64,000 nucleotides of DNA from Rhea pennata (taxonomy: Eukaryota; Chordata; Aves; Rheiformes; Rheidae): contig NC_084663.1 in assembly GCF_028389875.1 (NCBI RefSeq), forward strand, positions 15,390,666-15,454,665, written 5' to 3'. Shown here piece after piece: positions 27,946 through 64,000 of this stretch (the stretch's first letter is position 1; each line of letters begins with the position of its first letter). Under the pieces are notes generated by a model, which saw only the letters and a program-made list of their open reading frames with translations, was not told the DNA's origin and ran no database searches. A program made the translations under genes and the position numbers.

Positions 27946-30450
27946 CCCTCAACTCCTAAGCTTCTAGGAACATCTTCACCTAGAATTATTCTGATGTCAA
28001 TTACTTCAAATAGAGACAGAAGAGGAAAAGGATTAACCAAAGTGTGATTGCCATTTTCAGTGCTCAGCAAGAGTACTGCCAAGTTACAAGAGCCATTAGG
28101 CTCTTCTGGGGTTCAGCTTCTGAAGGGCTGGAAGTGTGGGAAGCCCCTTCTTCCGTGCAGGTGCTGACACCACGAGGATCACAAGTAGCACCACACCAGC
28201 ACCACACTGGCAGATCACCGTGTCCTCAGGCTCAGCTCTGTGGCACTGATCCCAGTGCTCGCTGTCCTCCTACTTAAGGACTTGCTTCCTACCACATCTG
28301 TACTCACTCCTTCAGGCAGATCCTTCAGGATCTGCTCTGAGTACCAGCATAAACTCTGCTAAATGGCCTTCTGTGGCCCTTCCGGGGAATCACCTCTTCT
28401 CAAGAGATTTTCGAAACACTTCATTCATATATCTGCATTAGTTACACATTGCTAGTATCAACCATTCTTCAGTGGAGGGAGGGCATTACTGACGAAATAG
28501 CCTTCCCTGGAAGGAAATGTCCTCCTAGTCTTTCTCCTCTGGTTATAATGGGGATTAACCTTCCACCCATGTGGTTTCCTCATTTTAATGGACATCATGA
28601 AGGGATTATAAGGAGCATCTAGAATATTTTAGGTCATCTGAGATTAGAGAGGGAATACCCTTCTAGTATCTCCCCATATGTCCATATCCTTATTCTTGTC
28701 AATCTACCAGGTGTTTTGGTACTGTTGTACTTTGGAAAGACTGCAGCATCTGCTCTACCGAGTATTAGGTCATCCCCTTTAAGAAAGAAAGTTAGACCAT
28801 GTCAGTCAAAGCATTTGTTATTGGAGGCACATGGCAAAAATTTTGGGAGAGAGCATCATCTTCACAGGGAAGAACAACTGCTCCCTGCTGGGATGAAGCA
28901 CAAGGCAAGGAATTCCTGTATGTCTACCTCATTATGTGAATTTAGAAAGACTTCCTGTAGCTTTTGAAATGCATTAAAGGGACTCTGGATGTTGCTCAGA
29001 ACACGAATATTGTGGGCTATGTCTCTTCAGTAGTTGACAGACAACCAGACAAACAACTATAAATGGATCCAACTCCATGCCCTGCCTGTTTGTCAGCAAC
29101 GTAACTGCTGAGACAGGCTGGCCTCACAGTGCCTAGAGGTATATTAGTCCAACCAGTGTACTTGGGATCACTGTGCCCTACATGCTCTGGAAGGCATGCT
29201 CTGGCCATCTGCTGCATATAAACTGCAAACCTATGAGACATTAAAAATTCCTGTCACCCCTTTCTAGCTAATACACAAGCCAGTGGCCACACTGGTGAAG
29301 TCATGGAGTAGAGACAGACATTGCTACAGTTCCTTCTTGCTCTGGTAAAAAGGTAGAATAGAATAGCACTTCAGGGGGAATAGGACACAGTCGACTTCCC
29401 TGTGCCGCTGGGGCACACGGAGTGTGTGATGTGCAGAGCAGACTGGCCAGCACTGGGCAGCAGATACTGCCTTCCAAGACAGACCAGGTTAGAACTGCCC
29501 CATTCAAACTGGGCTCAGGTTCCATGTCCTCCTCTGCTGAATAGCTCAAGCCTCATGCTGCAGAAAGGAAAAGACTAAAAGGGTTTACAGCAGTTTGCTG
29601 AAGAGCCCTAGCTTTCGGCTGCAGGTAGGAAAATACAGGGACATGCATTCAATAGATGATGTAATATTTGTGGTGGTAACTCAAGGAATCCTGAAATACA
29701 TGGGATGTCTGACAATCTAGTTTATTTGGGCCATGCTCTCATGTTAGTTTGTCTAACCAGCCCTAGCAGATGTATTCAACAGAAGATGATCCACAGGGAA
29801 AGACAGTCATGTGATGAAGCTCTAATATTTACAGCATAATACTGTCCTCGTTTTGTGTATAAGAACTGAAACTTCCCATTGTACTCACTCCCAGATGACA
29901 TAGGGTTTTCTTAGCTTTTCTTTTCTATGAGACAGGCATACCAAGTATGAATCTGACTTTTTATTCATTTTCGGTCGAGCTGTCTGGCTGTCGAGGCTTT
30001 TATTTGTCTATAAAGAAAGAAGATCTATTTTCCAACATGAGGACAGATATTTATTTAGCAAAGCTACCAATGTGATGAGGTACTGTCTCTTTCATATGAA
30101 AGGCTGCCACAGAGGCAACCCCATCACCCAAACAGGATTCCCGGCCTCCTCAGGAAAGAACACATCTGCCCACAGACTGTCGGTACAAGAGATGCAGCCC
30201 TTGGGAACTGTTCTTTGGTCCAGAATAACCCAAATGTGGGGATCTTCTGGGCACTCTGCAAAAGCCATCCATTAAACTTTTTAGAGAAGGTTAAAGGTAT
30301 GTTTCCAGAGAAAATGAGGCTGGGAAAGAGCTTTCTTTGTAGCTGATTTTGTATCCAAATAAACTGTGTGGAACAAATATATTCCGACTTGAATGTCTTT
30401 TTAGTACATTAGAGTATTGTGACAGCAGATCAGTTAGCTGGCAGGGAGCC
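27946..30450. other. Intergenic stretch
   Basis: Short open frames only. No named repeat was recognised, although 28440-28700 has the texture of an old interspersed repeat. Confidence 0.5.
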
Positions 30451-30524
30451 TAAAACTCTTCTAGGAAACATTTTTGTGTGTAAAGGATCCTTTACACACA
30501 AAAATGTTTCCTAGAAGAGTTTTA
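30451..30524. repeat. Perfect spacer-less palindrome, two 37-bp arms
   Basis: Positions 30451-30487 are the exact reverse complement of 30488-30524, centred on AAGGATCCTT with no spacer. The arms contain TAGGAAACATTTTTGTGTGT and its complement. The full 74 bp could extrude as a cruciform or form a long hairpin in RNA. Confidence 0.97.
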
Positions 30525-30540
30525 CACACAAAAATGTTTC
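30521..30540 (+). repeat. Third copy (20 bp) of the palindrome arm, direct orientation
   Basis: TTTACACACAAAAATGTTTC at 30521-30540 repeats 30491-30510 exactly, 30 bases downstream, and overlaps the palindrome's right end by four bases. The core sequence is thus present three times: once inverted and twice direct. Confidence 0.97.
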
Positions 30541-33500
30541 TTAAATATACACGTTACTTAAATATACAGAAGCAGGTAATTAAAGATTAAAATGAAAGGA
30601 TTACTAATTTACAACAACAAAAATACATATATCCTATGAAAAAGTCTACCCTTATATAACTATAATTTATCTCTTAAAGGAAGATACCTATATATAATAT
30701 ACCTGCTAGTATGTATACCTCCTCACAGACAGGAGAATGCACCAATAAATACACATAGAACCGAGCACTTCCCACGGATTAAGAGTTTTAAATACCTAGA
30801 CAGTAGGATAGTGAGTATATCCAGATATATCTAGACAGTAGCAGATGAGAATAGCAAACCAGTCAGGAGAGTTTGCCCAGGTAAGCCTCACACTCTGCTT
30901 AATATGCAGCCAACTAGATTCACACATGTGAGAGTAAGGTTCAGAGACTGCGAAATTTCTGTCTGTAGCTTATATTTATATACACATTCTTCATTAGGCT
31001 AGAGACCTGGTTAGAAGTGTGAACTCCTTTTCTCTCCTCTTTCTTTATGTCCTCTTTCGTTTCCTCTGTCAAGTCCCACCACCACAAGATGATGCAATAT
31101 TGCATCACCTCTGATGGCAGTCACAAACACCCCTTATGAATATGAATAAACAGTGGTCTAAAAGATCCGTGCACACACACTGTGGTACCACAAGCAATAA
31201 TCTCTCTCTAACAAACACATACATATATAAACAGATAAAAGCATGTATTAAAGTCAGTAAGAGGCATTCCACTTTTCACAAGCCTTATGTCTCGGCTGAT
31301 GTGTGTATGCAACTTTCAGAGGTGTGTGGAGGAATCTATGTTTTAAATACCTATTTTGAAGTATAAGAGACTAAATCAGTAAAATAGGAGACAAAGTCTT
31401 CAGAAGACATATCCTCAGGATGCTTTTAAACACCTGCTGTTTCCTGTTTTGAAAGCTAGAGACATTTGAAATGAGTAATTTTATGTAGAATCTAGATCAG
31501 CAGGAGCACAGACCTAGCAGGAGAAAAGGAAAGAGCAGGAGGAAAAAGGACTGGAGACAGACAAGATTCTTCTTTTCCTTTGTTGAGAGATGCTGCTGCT
31601 GCTGCTTCTCTGCCTACAGCGGGGCAGGTTCACGGAGGTCGTTCTGGATCAGGCCGCAAGGCCACCTCCACGCCCAAGAGATCCTCAGAGATTCCCCAGG
31701 ACGCCTCTCCCCAGGAACCCAACACAGTCACTCGCATAGGAGGCATCTCAGAGAGGATCTAACTGGCCACAGACATCCCTTCAAGGAGGGCTTCTGCGTA
31801 TGAGCACAGCCTTAATTTGTCATCTTCTGGATCCACCCCTTCCCCCAAAGGCCTTCTACTACTTCCCCAAGCAACAACTCAGAACTGGCATGAGAAGAGA
31901 CTAAGTGTTTGGGCTGCCTCTTGGTAAATAAACCTGTGAATGAAGAACAGCTCTGCAGGCAACATTTGCCTGTCAGGTATATCCAGTACATAAGCAGCCC
32001 CTGTAACTGAAACATGACACAAATCCAGCTCGCTCTTCCTCTGCTTGCTGCAGTTACAGCAAGAACAAAAATGTACTTTCAACACCAAAGTTACCAGATG
32101 ATCTTGAATATGCACCAAATCACTATGATAACTTAACATGGCACACTTATGTGATCAGTTTTCAGAGCAGAGCTGTAAAACACAGGGATACTGTCAAGTA
32201 TTTTGACTTTATTTTAAGTCCTGAACTGAATGCACCATAAAGTGATTATAACCTAATTAGAAAATATCAACTAATAAATTCTGCAAGGAATCATAATGCT
32301 ACCTACCATTCGATCAGAAAGCACAATTTATCCACAGTGATTTTTTCAGTTCTCTTTACGCAATTACAAAACTGAATATACCTATTGTTGGGATAAGGCA
32401 AGCAGGCTCTGTCCCGGTATAAGACCTACAAAGCTTCTGCATTTAATTTCTTCATCTGCTGATAACACAGAAAAAAACAAAGCCTAAAAAACCTTTTAGA
32501 TAGTATTTCCTAAATTGCAATGAACCCAGTCTGTCAATGACAATAGGACATTTACATCAAGTTCTGACATATGTCGGTATATAAAGCTATTGCTGAATTT
32601 TAATGTGGTTGTTATTCTTTATCTCAGTTTGCTATAAAACAACATAAAAACTAATGTTTGACTGTGCAGAGGACAGAAAAGATACAATCTTACACTTTTC
32701 CAGCCTCCAAAACTCCCATTTAAGCAATTTCTTGCTTGTATTGCATGACAGCAATTTCTTGTCATATTTTTATCACAGCTGAAAGATAAAGCAAATAATT
32801 GCATTTTGACTGCACCCCCCAAGATTCTATTAGCAAAATGATTGCTCCTTGACTAATTTTGATTAAATCAGCTTCACTTAAACACCAAATTGTGTTCTTT
32901 ACCTTCCTTCAATACGCTATAGTATTGCTCAGGGTTTAGAATTCTTGCATTCATATGGTAAAATGTGCACCTCAATTTATCATATAGACAGTTCTTACTT
33001 GAAAAAGACTGATAAGACAATTTGTGGGAAGAGTTAAAGTTACTTTTGGAAATCAACAGTCATAAAAAAAATGTTAGAAATGTGTATTTCCAGAGAATAT
33101 ACAAACCATAGAGAGAGTATCCTTTTCAACAGGAAAGTTTGTATTACTTGATTTGCCACAAGAGGGTATAAATAAGTGTGCTGTATATATAGGAGCTGGA
33201 AATTAACTGCAAAAAAATCCATGGATTTTAACAGGACTTGTATCCAAATGGGCTACAGTTGTGTTCCTGGACAGATCCATTTGTGGATACAGACAACAAA
33301 CCCCCAAAACGCTTCCTATTTTGATAGTGTTTTTTTAATCTCCTTTTAAAGCATTTAGTAATACATGCAATGCGCAAAGCGGAACTTCTTTGACAAATGC
33401 TACCAATTATGTCTGGCAAAACCAGTCTCAGACTTAGTGAATCTTTGCTGTTTCCATTCTGCTGCAAACACATCATGTGAAGGTTTTTACTTTGCTTTCA

Positions 33501-33824
33501 TCTTCGTAAAAAGGGGAACTTGAAGCCTCAAGATAAGGAGTTAGGCTTTTATATAGCCACAGTCCAGTGTAATGTACATTAATTTTGAAACTCAGTGTTT
33601 GTACAATAGTTTCTCTATTACTGTCTGCTTCAGACTGGTATTACGCTTCTTAATGTTGTCATGTGAAAGTCAAAAGAATCCGCTGATTCAACGACAATTA
33701 TCCAACTTTTTGTTGGTTATAGCATCTACATGAGTAACATGCCCTTGGGTGTTTTTCTCTACATGGAAGTTAATCAAATGCATCGAGAAAAATCAAATTC
33801 ACGTTTATACTTATGGAGGCAAAG
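30541..33824. other. Intergenic stretch upstream of the PIK3CG CpG island
   Basis: AT-rich, with no recognised gene. A slightly GC-richer patch near 31580-31760 has a 60-codon frame after a short GCT repeat, but no recognisable product. No named repeat was seen. Confidence 0.55.
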
Positions 33825-34199
33825 GAGGGTCCCGCTCCCGGGGACGCATCCCCATCCCGCACGTCCTCCGGGCGCGGCGCGGCGCGGCACCCGCTTCCCC
33901 CGGGAGCGTCCTCGCAAGATGGGGTCGACACCGCTCCCGGGATCGTCACTGGAAAAATTCCGCTACTCGCTTCGACAAAGCGCCGGCGGGCGCAGGCGGC
34001 TCCCTGCGGAGCCACGCGCGCAGCGGCCCGGCGGGGAAGGGCCTGGCGCGGGTTGTTTGCCTCGCTGCGGCGGGGGCCGCGGCGGGGCCGGGCCGGGCCG
34101 GGCCGGGCGGCGGCGGCCCAGCGGGGCGGGGAGGCCCCAGCGCCGGTTCCCTCTGCGCCTGGCGTGTGATTGGCGGCGGCGCCGGAGCTGCCTACCGCC

Positions 34200-34291
34200 G
34201 GCCATGGAGCCTCCCCGCCGGCGCCCGGCCCGCTCCGCTTCCTGCTGAGGGAAACACCTGCCTGCAGCCGGGGCCGGGCCGCGGCGCTGCG
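34200..34291 (+). other. PIK3CG: Inferred untranslated exon 1 of PIK3CG (3' boundary at 34291)
   Basis: A strong donor, GCG|GTGAGT, falls at 34291/34292 in the CpG island. The coding exon that follows begins with an acceptor (TTTTGCTAG at 40433-40441) only 12 bases before the start codon, so an upstream non-coding exon is required. Mammalian PIK3CG likewise has a non-coding first exon. The 5' end is unknown; the left coordinate is nominal. Confidence 0.55.
34204..34248 (+). other. Possible 14-codon upstream ORF in PIK3CG exon 1
   Basis: An ATG in strong initiation context (CCGGCCATGG) opens a frame of 14 codons ending in TGA at 34246-34248, all before the predicted donor. It would be present in the mRNA only if transcription starts left of 34204, which is not known. 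If used, it could reduce translation of PIK3CG. Confidence 0.35.
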
Positions 34292-37200
34292 GTGAGTAGC
34301 TCCGTGCCGGGGGGCGGCCGGCGGCGCCGCGCCGGCCCGGCCCGGCCCTGCCCCAGGCGGCCGCGGGCCCGGCCGCCATGTCGGGGCGGCGGCGGGCCGG
34401 GCGGGCCGTGCCCGCGGCCTGGCGCGGGGTGACAGCGGGGCCGGCGCTCGGGGCTGCCGCGCTTCGTGCCCCCGCCCCCGCAAGGGCCTGCTGGACTCCT
34501 CGAAGGCCACGTCGTGCCCTGCGCGGAGGGGCCGCGGCAGCGCTGTGCTCCGCGGCCGGCGCTTAGCTCGTGGTGGCCTCGGAGCCGGCGTGCGCCGCAG
34601 CCCCGCCGCGGCCGGGACGCGCAGCCGCCGAGGGAGGCGGCTCCTGCCTGGAACCGGGCTGTCTTCAGCGAAGGGTCCGGCCAGGCGCTGGCCGCTCCGG
34701 TCTCCAGCTCTTCCCTCGTAAGATGTATGAGTCAGCGGTGCCGTACCATCGCTTCTAAGCAATAAATAACGACGCTTTCTCATCTAGCAAATAAAAATAA
34801 TAATGTCGTCCGTCCATCCTGTACCATAGACGGTAAAACCTTCCTCCTCCGCAAGACGTGGCTTGGAGCGGTCTGGAGTCGATTGTCAGTGCAGATTAGA
34901 TCGTCGTACAGTTAAAGATCAATGTTAAAAAAAACCAAAACCAAAACAGGTACAACTTGAAGACAGCACCCAAATAGTGTGTCCCCTGCAGGATCTCCGT
35001 ATCTTCGAACTCTGAAAAACAGTTTTAAGGTTGATCCCCTCAGCACTCGTATAACTTTAGTTAACTAGAACTAGAAGAAGGTTTTTCTGATTCTTTTAGA
35101 ACTGGTTCGAAGTTACTGATTGTTCCAGAATCGCTCCCAAAGGTATACCTTTTGTAGAAACCAAAATATGCAAAGGTCTGTAGGGAAGGCAGAGTGGTCC
35201 GGAAAATACCATAGCCCCAATAGCAGTCCGATTCTGTATACACTCTCCTGAAGGGAATGTTAAGCTGTATCTGCTCATTAGGATACTTTCCAATGGCGAT
35301 GACTATATCTAATCTACCAAATTACTTGCTAATAGGAAGCTTCATTGATTTAATTCCCATGAGAGTAGGTGGTTGCTAGTGGATTTGACACAAGAATGAA
35401 ACAAAACAGTTTTTGTAGTTATTTCCTAATTTAATGTGTTTAAGCTGTGTCTTGGCTGCCTAATTCTGTGCTGGATCATAACAGATGTAGAAAAGATATT
35501 CAAATCCAGCAAATGCAAAGCAGTCTCCTGCCACAGGACAATGCTGGCAAGTAAATGGAACATGCTATTTGGAAAATTTTGAGTCATGTGGCTTTTTTGT
35601 TTGTTTATCTGAAAGTGTGAATGTAAATTTGGGTTGTTATTACATTTGCATAACCTAGGGATGAGGTAATCCTTACTCCAGTAGAGTCTCTATTTTCTTG
35701 CAGGTTATATTGTTTGGAAAGGAATTCATGCTCAAGTGAAAAGACTAATCTAGAAACAACTTTTTCACAAGGTGGATTAAGCCAGAAGAAGCATAAACCA
35801 GTAAAGAATAAGTGCAACTGGTAAAACTCTAACACAATCCTAACTGAGCAGTGAAGTTTGACAGATCTCTTGAATGTTTTATAGCAGAATACATGGAGTA
35901 GTTCATGATAATACCACTTTGCCTCTTTAAAGTGTCTTTCAGATAGTGTTCATAAAGCTTTTAACAAGTTTACTCATGAACTTATCTGCTAGTGCTTCTG
36001 TGAGTTAAGTTTCAATCTCATAGTCACCCTAAACTACCCTGGATGCATTCCCTTCCCTTTCCTTCTGTTCCCTTCCCTTATATTGGTCCAGACAATCCTG
36101 CAAGTGTTAAGTCAGATCAAGGAACTGACCAGCTGAAAATTAATGTGAAAAAAAAATTTTTTAATCCCTTTTTTTTTATATGTGATCAGTTTGTTGACAT
36201 GCCTGAGGTGGGGTTGGAGACAGGGAAAAGTCTGTTTTCGCATCTGCTTCTGTTCCATCACACCCCATTGGGAATCATGGACCAATTCTACTAATATAGG
36301 AAAAGCAGAACTGAGAAGGCTCATAAGAATTAAAAAGTAAAAAATGTGAAAATGTTTTGATGTTTGTCAGTATTGTTGCAGTGGGCGTATTGAAACATCA
36401 ATACTGAAAACAATGCTTGGGCATGACAGAGGTTTTAGGAGATTATTTTAAATGATGTTCAGTCTACATTTAAAGGTTTTCAGATGCATATGCATGAGGA
36501 GGCATGTTTGCACCATGTCCAGGCATGGATTACTAAGAAGTAGATACAGTTGGATGTCACCCTAGGAATGGGGATGCTATTGTGTCTATCTTTGTAGAGG
36601 CACAAGGTTAGAGATGGTCATCATTCCTAGAACTGGCATTTGAAGCTGCTGAAAAGATGTCAGAGCTGGACTGGAGATGGATCTAGGTTGGACTACACTG
36701 GACTACACATGGTGTGGGAGGAGCCACAGCCCAAATGAATTTGGGAGGATGGGGTAGCCTTGTGTAGGCCGTTGCACAGATGTCACAAACTTTGCATTGT
36801 ATCTGAAGCAGTTTGTAGGGAATGTATTTGATTGCTTCCCAGTGTTGTTCTACCTGTCTTTTTAAGTAGTGAATGATCAAACAGTGACTTTAGTTCAGCA
36901 GCATACAGGATGATTTCCTACTGCGTGAGGTAGAGAAGCTTATTTTGATAGTCTTCATAGTCTTGATCAACTGAGTAGTGCTGGAACAGCTTAGCAGGAA
37001 ATGGAATATTTGTTTTTGAAAAATTAACCTTTAAGTGTATGACGCATCATGGCAAGATTAGGGCACATTTTAAATCGGCATTGTTTCTTAGGTCTGGCAA
37101 AAACAATATAGTTGTAGTGAATCCTTGTTTACTTAAGAGGGTCAGTGCAAAGACTTTTAGAACCAGGGCTATTTGTGGAAAACTTCTATAGCCTGTTGAA

Positions 37201-40200
37201 AAAATCTCTCGCTGCTAATACCTTGTATTAAATGAAGCAAAATATATTAAATTCTTGACTATATTATGTATTTTAGAAACTATTGGTTAAAATATGGACT
37301 CTGTAAGAGTGGTAGTGTTGCAAAGTCAAGCACTCAGAAGTCTGGAAATGTTAGAACAAAGGTACTACGAACACCTTTTCCACCAGCATTGCGCCTTTCC
37401 CATCCCGGTAACCCCAACTCCTTTCCCTTATATTTTTGAAACTGGCTGCTTCCTACTCCTGCACCATCCTGGGCACAGTTATTAAGGTGACAGGGTGCTC
37501 AAGAGTCCCAGCACCAGCGTGCTTTCTTCAGCCGAGAAGAACAGCAGGGAGGAAAGTAGTGTGAAGTGCTGAGATCCTGCAGAGAAATCAGCTGATGAAA
37601 GCTGACAGACTGTTCGTGCACAGGCGTGAATGACGAGTTTTAAAGGTGTCTTGTTTGGCCAAGAGTGGTAGATTTTATGGGCATGAGAAAATGTCAAAGG
37701 CAACTTCACTTCTTTCTTGAGAAATTTCAAATATTGATTCCAAAAGGTCGAGGAAGCTGAGTAAAAGTATGTTTTCCCGAAACTCCCTTTCTGAAATAGT
37801 TACTAATGAAAAGAAGAGTCATCTTTACAAAAAAATCAACCTTAACTGCTAGGCAAAATGATGCTCTGAATAATCAGTTATGTCTACTGTGGAGTTTTTC
37901 TTAACTTTGGCAAAGTGTTAGTATCAGGTGTTGTGTGGTTCATTGGAGGCAGGTAAGAGACTGTTGGATACTTTTTCCTGTACAGAGGGAGCGTTTTTTT
38001 TTTTCTTTTTCATAAAGTTGATGTCTTATGAGGTACAAAGCATGGGTATGCCCGAAAGGAAGGAGGGAAGAAAAAAAGAAAGAAAGAAAGATACCACCAC
38101 TTCACTTGTTAAAAAAATTCAGTTATCTCATATTTTTCTGTTCCTTTCAGAGCCATCATTTTTGCAGGATGTGTGCTGCTTACTGCTCTCCAAAATAGTC
38201 ACTATGTCACTGCAAAAGTCTTAAGGAAAAAGGAAAAGATTTGAGTTTTCACTGTCTTTTCCTTTTGACTTGCAATTGTTTTCTCAAGCCCTTTCTTTTC
38301 GGGTGTGTGTGTGTGTTGGGGGGGAGGGGGTTGTTTGGGTTTTTTTTGGTAAAGAAGCAGCTTTTCAGGCTGTAATTAACCTGTAGTGTTAAGAACAAGA
38401 ATTTGGGTTGAAAGTCCATGGTTTAAATTCTTCCCAAATCTTGGGTCTTTATATCTATTGGATTTCACTGTGTACATTTATAATCATAAACGGATGAGTT
38501 AAAAATGCCAGAAGGAAGATTGTCCAGCAGTTTTGTTGCTGAGGTTACCATGCAAGATCTTTGGACTTGATATGCGTCTGCATGTGATGTCTGTATAGAG
38601 ATTGGCTTGAAAAACTGTAATGAATTTAGGTTGGAAGTCCTTTACGGGCTACCACAATGTAAATAAAAATGAGGAAACACTGCAGCTTTAATTATCTTTA
38701 ATCTAGTAGCTTTTATCTAGTTTTTATATATAGCAGCTAGATTCTCTTCAGTTCATTCTTAGTCTGGTTTTAAAATATTTTATTCATATATATTAGATTT
38801 ATTGTTCTGATCATTTATTTTTAGCAATTTTTATAAGTTCTGAGCATGCCTTCTGTGCATGTTAAAATTGAATTGCTGCACTGTATGTGTATTTTTAATG
38901 TTGTAACAGGAAAAGCATTCTAACTTTTTTTTAAAATGAGCAGTCGTATGTATAATCAACTTGGTTAAAACTTCCTTCCTGGTAAGTGCAGCACTTCCTT
39001 TGCATCTGGATATGAAGGCAAGCAAGAAAAGCAGAACAGCTTAAACAAAGAATTTTCTGTGTGAATGGTCTTCCTTTAAAAAAATAGAAACTTCAAAACT
39101 TAAACAAATGAGTCGTCTTCAGCAATTCAGCCTTTATTTTATAAGCAGGTAATATCGCATTGTGTTTTGGCAATTATAAAGGTGGTGTCTACAGTTGTTT
39201 GCTTTCTGGAGCTCGCAAAAATAGTTTTAGTTAGCATGTTATATTGTTTCAGTTTAAGATAGTATATTTTTATCCTCTTGTTTTGTTATTTTCTAAAGCA
39301 TCATTCCACTGGTGTGGTTTAGTTTTTCAAGAAGTTAAAGAGAGATTTTATGTATAGAAAGCATTGTCTGAAAAAAATGTTCAATATGTTGTTGTAATGC
39401 ATTGTTAGTGAAGGAAAGCTCAATGGACAGCTTGTGCGAGCATGTCCAGTCAGCGTTGCTTTCCTCTTTTAAACTCTTGTTGAATAACTTCCACTTTAAT
39501 ATTGTTCAATGGAGATTGAGTTGGAGATTGTTAGCAACAATATTTTTGGTTTTGAAAGCCGATAGGATAGAGTACTCACATTCGGAGTTGGTTTACAGCT
39601 GTTTTGGGTGGGACTTGATGTATGGGGTAATAATGTCATCAGCTTGTGAGTTTTTTTCTTCCTTAGCAAAAAAATCATTTATACTTTAGAATTGTTGGAT
39701 ATTACCAGTCTGGTGAATTGACTTTTAAATAAAGGAAGCACATCTAAGGATATTAGGCTAGGATTTAGATGCACGTTAGATACCCTTCTTAGGAAATAGC
39801 CACTGACTTTTGAATGTTAAGAGATTTTTTTGATATAAGTTCTTATTCTTTATCACTAAAAAGAGAGGCGAAGGAGAATAGGAATCATCTTACCAGTGTT
39901 ACCTTTCTATCCAGTCTACAGAGAAATTTCCTGTTTTGTTTTTTTCTGTGTTTCTTAGAGCTTGGTAAGATATTGTTCTACTCGTACACAGTAATGTGTC
40001 TTTTGATTTCTATGAAAATCCACTTATAATAATATCAGCAGCATCAAAACAGAAGAGGCAGGAGAAGAATCAGTGTTCAATTAAATACAAGCAGGAACAA
40101 ATCAGCATGGCAAATACATAGTCAAACTGCTTGTCCTCATAGCTTCCATTGAATCTGGGAGGAAAGGCCACTTACAATCATAAATTATAAATCACTGTTT

Positions 40201-40441
40201 AAAAGCTCTATTCTAATCACTTAATCATTGCTTCTCATTATATTAGATTTCAAATTGAATAGTTAGATTTGAGATGGTTTATTTAAAACAACTATTTATA
40301 ACCAATAATTAAGAGGAATGGGAAATATAAAAAGTATATAGCAGGGTTCTGACTGGCCTCTGATTTTAACTAAGAGCTTTAAAAAGAGAGTAAAGAGAAA
40401 AGTAAATGAAAAGGCAATCAAATATTTGTATATTTTGCTAG
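34292..40441 (+). other. PIK3CG: PIK3CG intron 1 (inferred)
   Basis: 6.15 kb between the CpG-island donor and the acceptor before the first coding exon. The left 400 bases are the rest of the island; the remainder is AT-rich. It contains a (GT)n run at 38303-38316 beside a G-rich tract and a GAAA-type purine run near 38060-38090. No other exon was recognised. Confidence 0.55.
38303..38316. repeat. Short (GT)n microsatellite with adjoining G-rich tract
   Basis: Seven GT units followed directly by TGGGGGGGAGGGGG, lying in PIK3CG intron 1. Confidence 0.85.

Positions 40442-64000
<23,559 letters not shown>

Larger units (their letters stand above)
33825..34700. promoter_or_regulatory. CpG island and inferred PIK3CG promoter
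   Basis: A sharp rise in CpG density marks the island. Within it are a CCGGG pentamer repeat (about 34085-34107), a GC box GGGGCGGGG near 34123-34131, an inverted CCAAT box ATTGG at 34169-34173, an ETS/PU.1-like GCAGGAAG (minus strand, 34238-34245) and a CACCTG E-box at 34255-34260. An ETS site would suit a leukocyte-expressed gene such as PIK3CG, but that is inference. The long open frames crossing the island on both strands are composition artefacts. Confidence 0.7.

Noticed and set aside
31580..31762. 60-codon frame after a (GCT)n patch, considered as a retrocopy
   Set aside because: The residues match no family I can name, and there is no poly-A tail or intron-loss signature.
34378..34566. 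GCCGCCATG start with a 62-codon frame
   Set aside because: It lies downstream of the predicted exon 1 donor, within intron 1, and has no recognisable product.
33730..34783. Frames of 172-337 codons on both strands across the second CpG island
   Set aside because: Same composition effect; no conserved residues, and they cross the predicted donor and promoter.

Overview
The window is vertebrate nuclear DNA, most likely from a bird. It carries part of a conserved syntenic block. CCDC71L lies on the minus strand in a CpG island near the left end. PIK3CG (PI3-kinase p110-gamma) lies on the plus strand and fills the right half. The two genes are transcribed divergently, and mammals have the same gene order (NAMPT-CCDC71L-PIK3CG-PRKAR2B). 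The bird assignment is an inference. It rests on CR1 LINEs being the only clear repeats, on low overall repeat density, and on a short distance (about 27 kb) between the two CpG islands. A slowly evolving reptile lineage cannot be fully excluded.

Layout. 1-5.8 kb: AT-rich flank, whose right part probably includes the CCDC71L 3' UTR. 5.85-7.48 kb: CpG island with the intronless CCDC71L coding region (6110-6922, minus) and its promoter. 7.5-33.8 kb: intergenic DNA without a recognised gene. It holds a CR1 copy with an internal deletion (about 11.9-13.44 kb), an older CR1 relic (10.3-10.8 kb), a minus-strand CR1 3' end (27.66-27.95 kb), a probable MIR/CORE-SINE relic (9.2-9.4 kb), a recent-looking 167-bp direct duplication (25.78 and 26.48 kb), and a perfect spacer-less 74-bp palindrome with a third, direct copy beside it (30.45-30.54 kb). 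33.83-34.70 kb: second CpG island with the inferred PIK3CG promoter and untranslated first exon. 40.44-59.82 kb: nine coding exons of PIK3CG, all with GT-AG boundaries and consistent phases. They encode 1013 residues from the start codon to just past the DFG motif. The final coding exon (about 90 residues, the end of the kinase domain) lies beyond the right edge.

CCDC71L is a poorly characterised basic protein. PIK3CG encodes the GPCR/G-beta-gamma- and Ras-activated class IB PI3-kinase of leukocytes, which makes PIP3 at the plasma membrane. The sequence suggests no direct functional link between them beyond conserved adjacency. No tRNA, rRNA, CRISPR or prokaryotic feature was seen.

I found no clear undescribed system. 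The best leads are the palindrome at 30.45 kb, the paired direct repeats at 25.8/26.5 kb, the internally deleted CR1, a long antisense open frame in PIK3CG intron 7, and the open frame running 5' of CCDC71L through its promoter.
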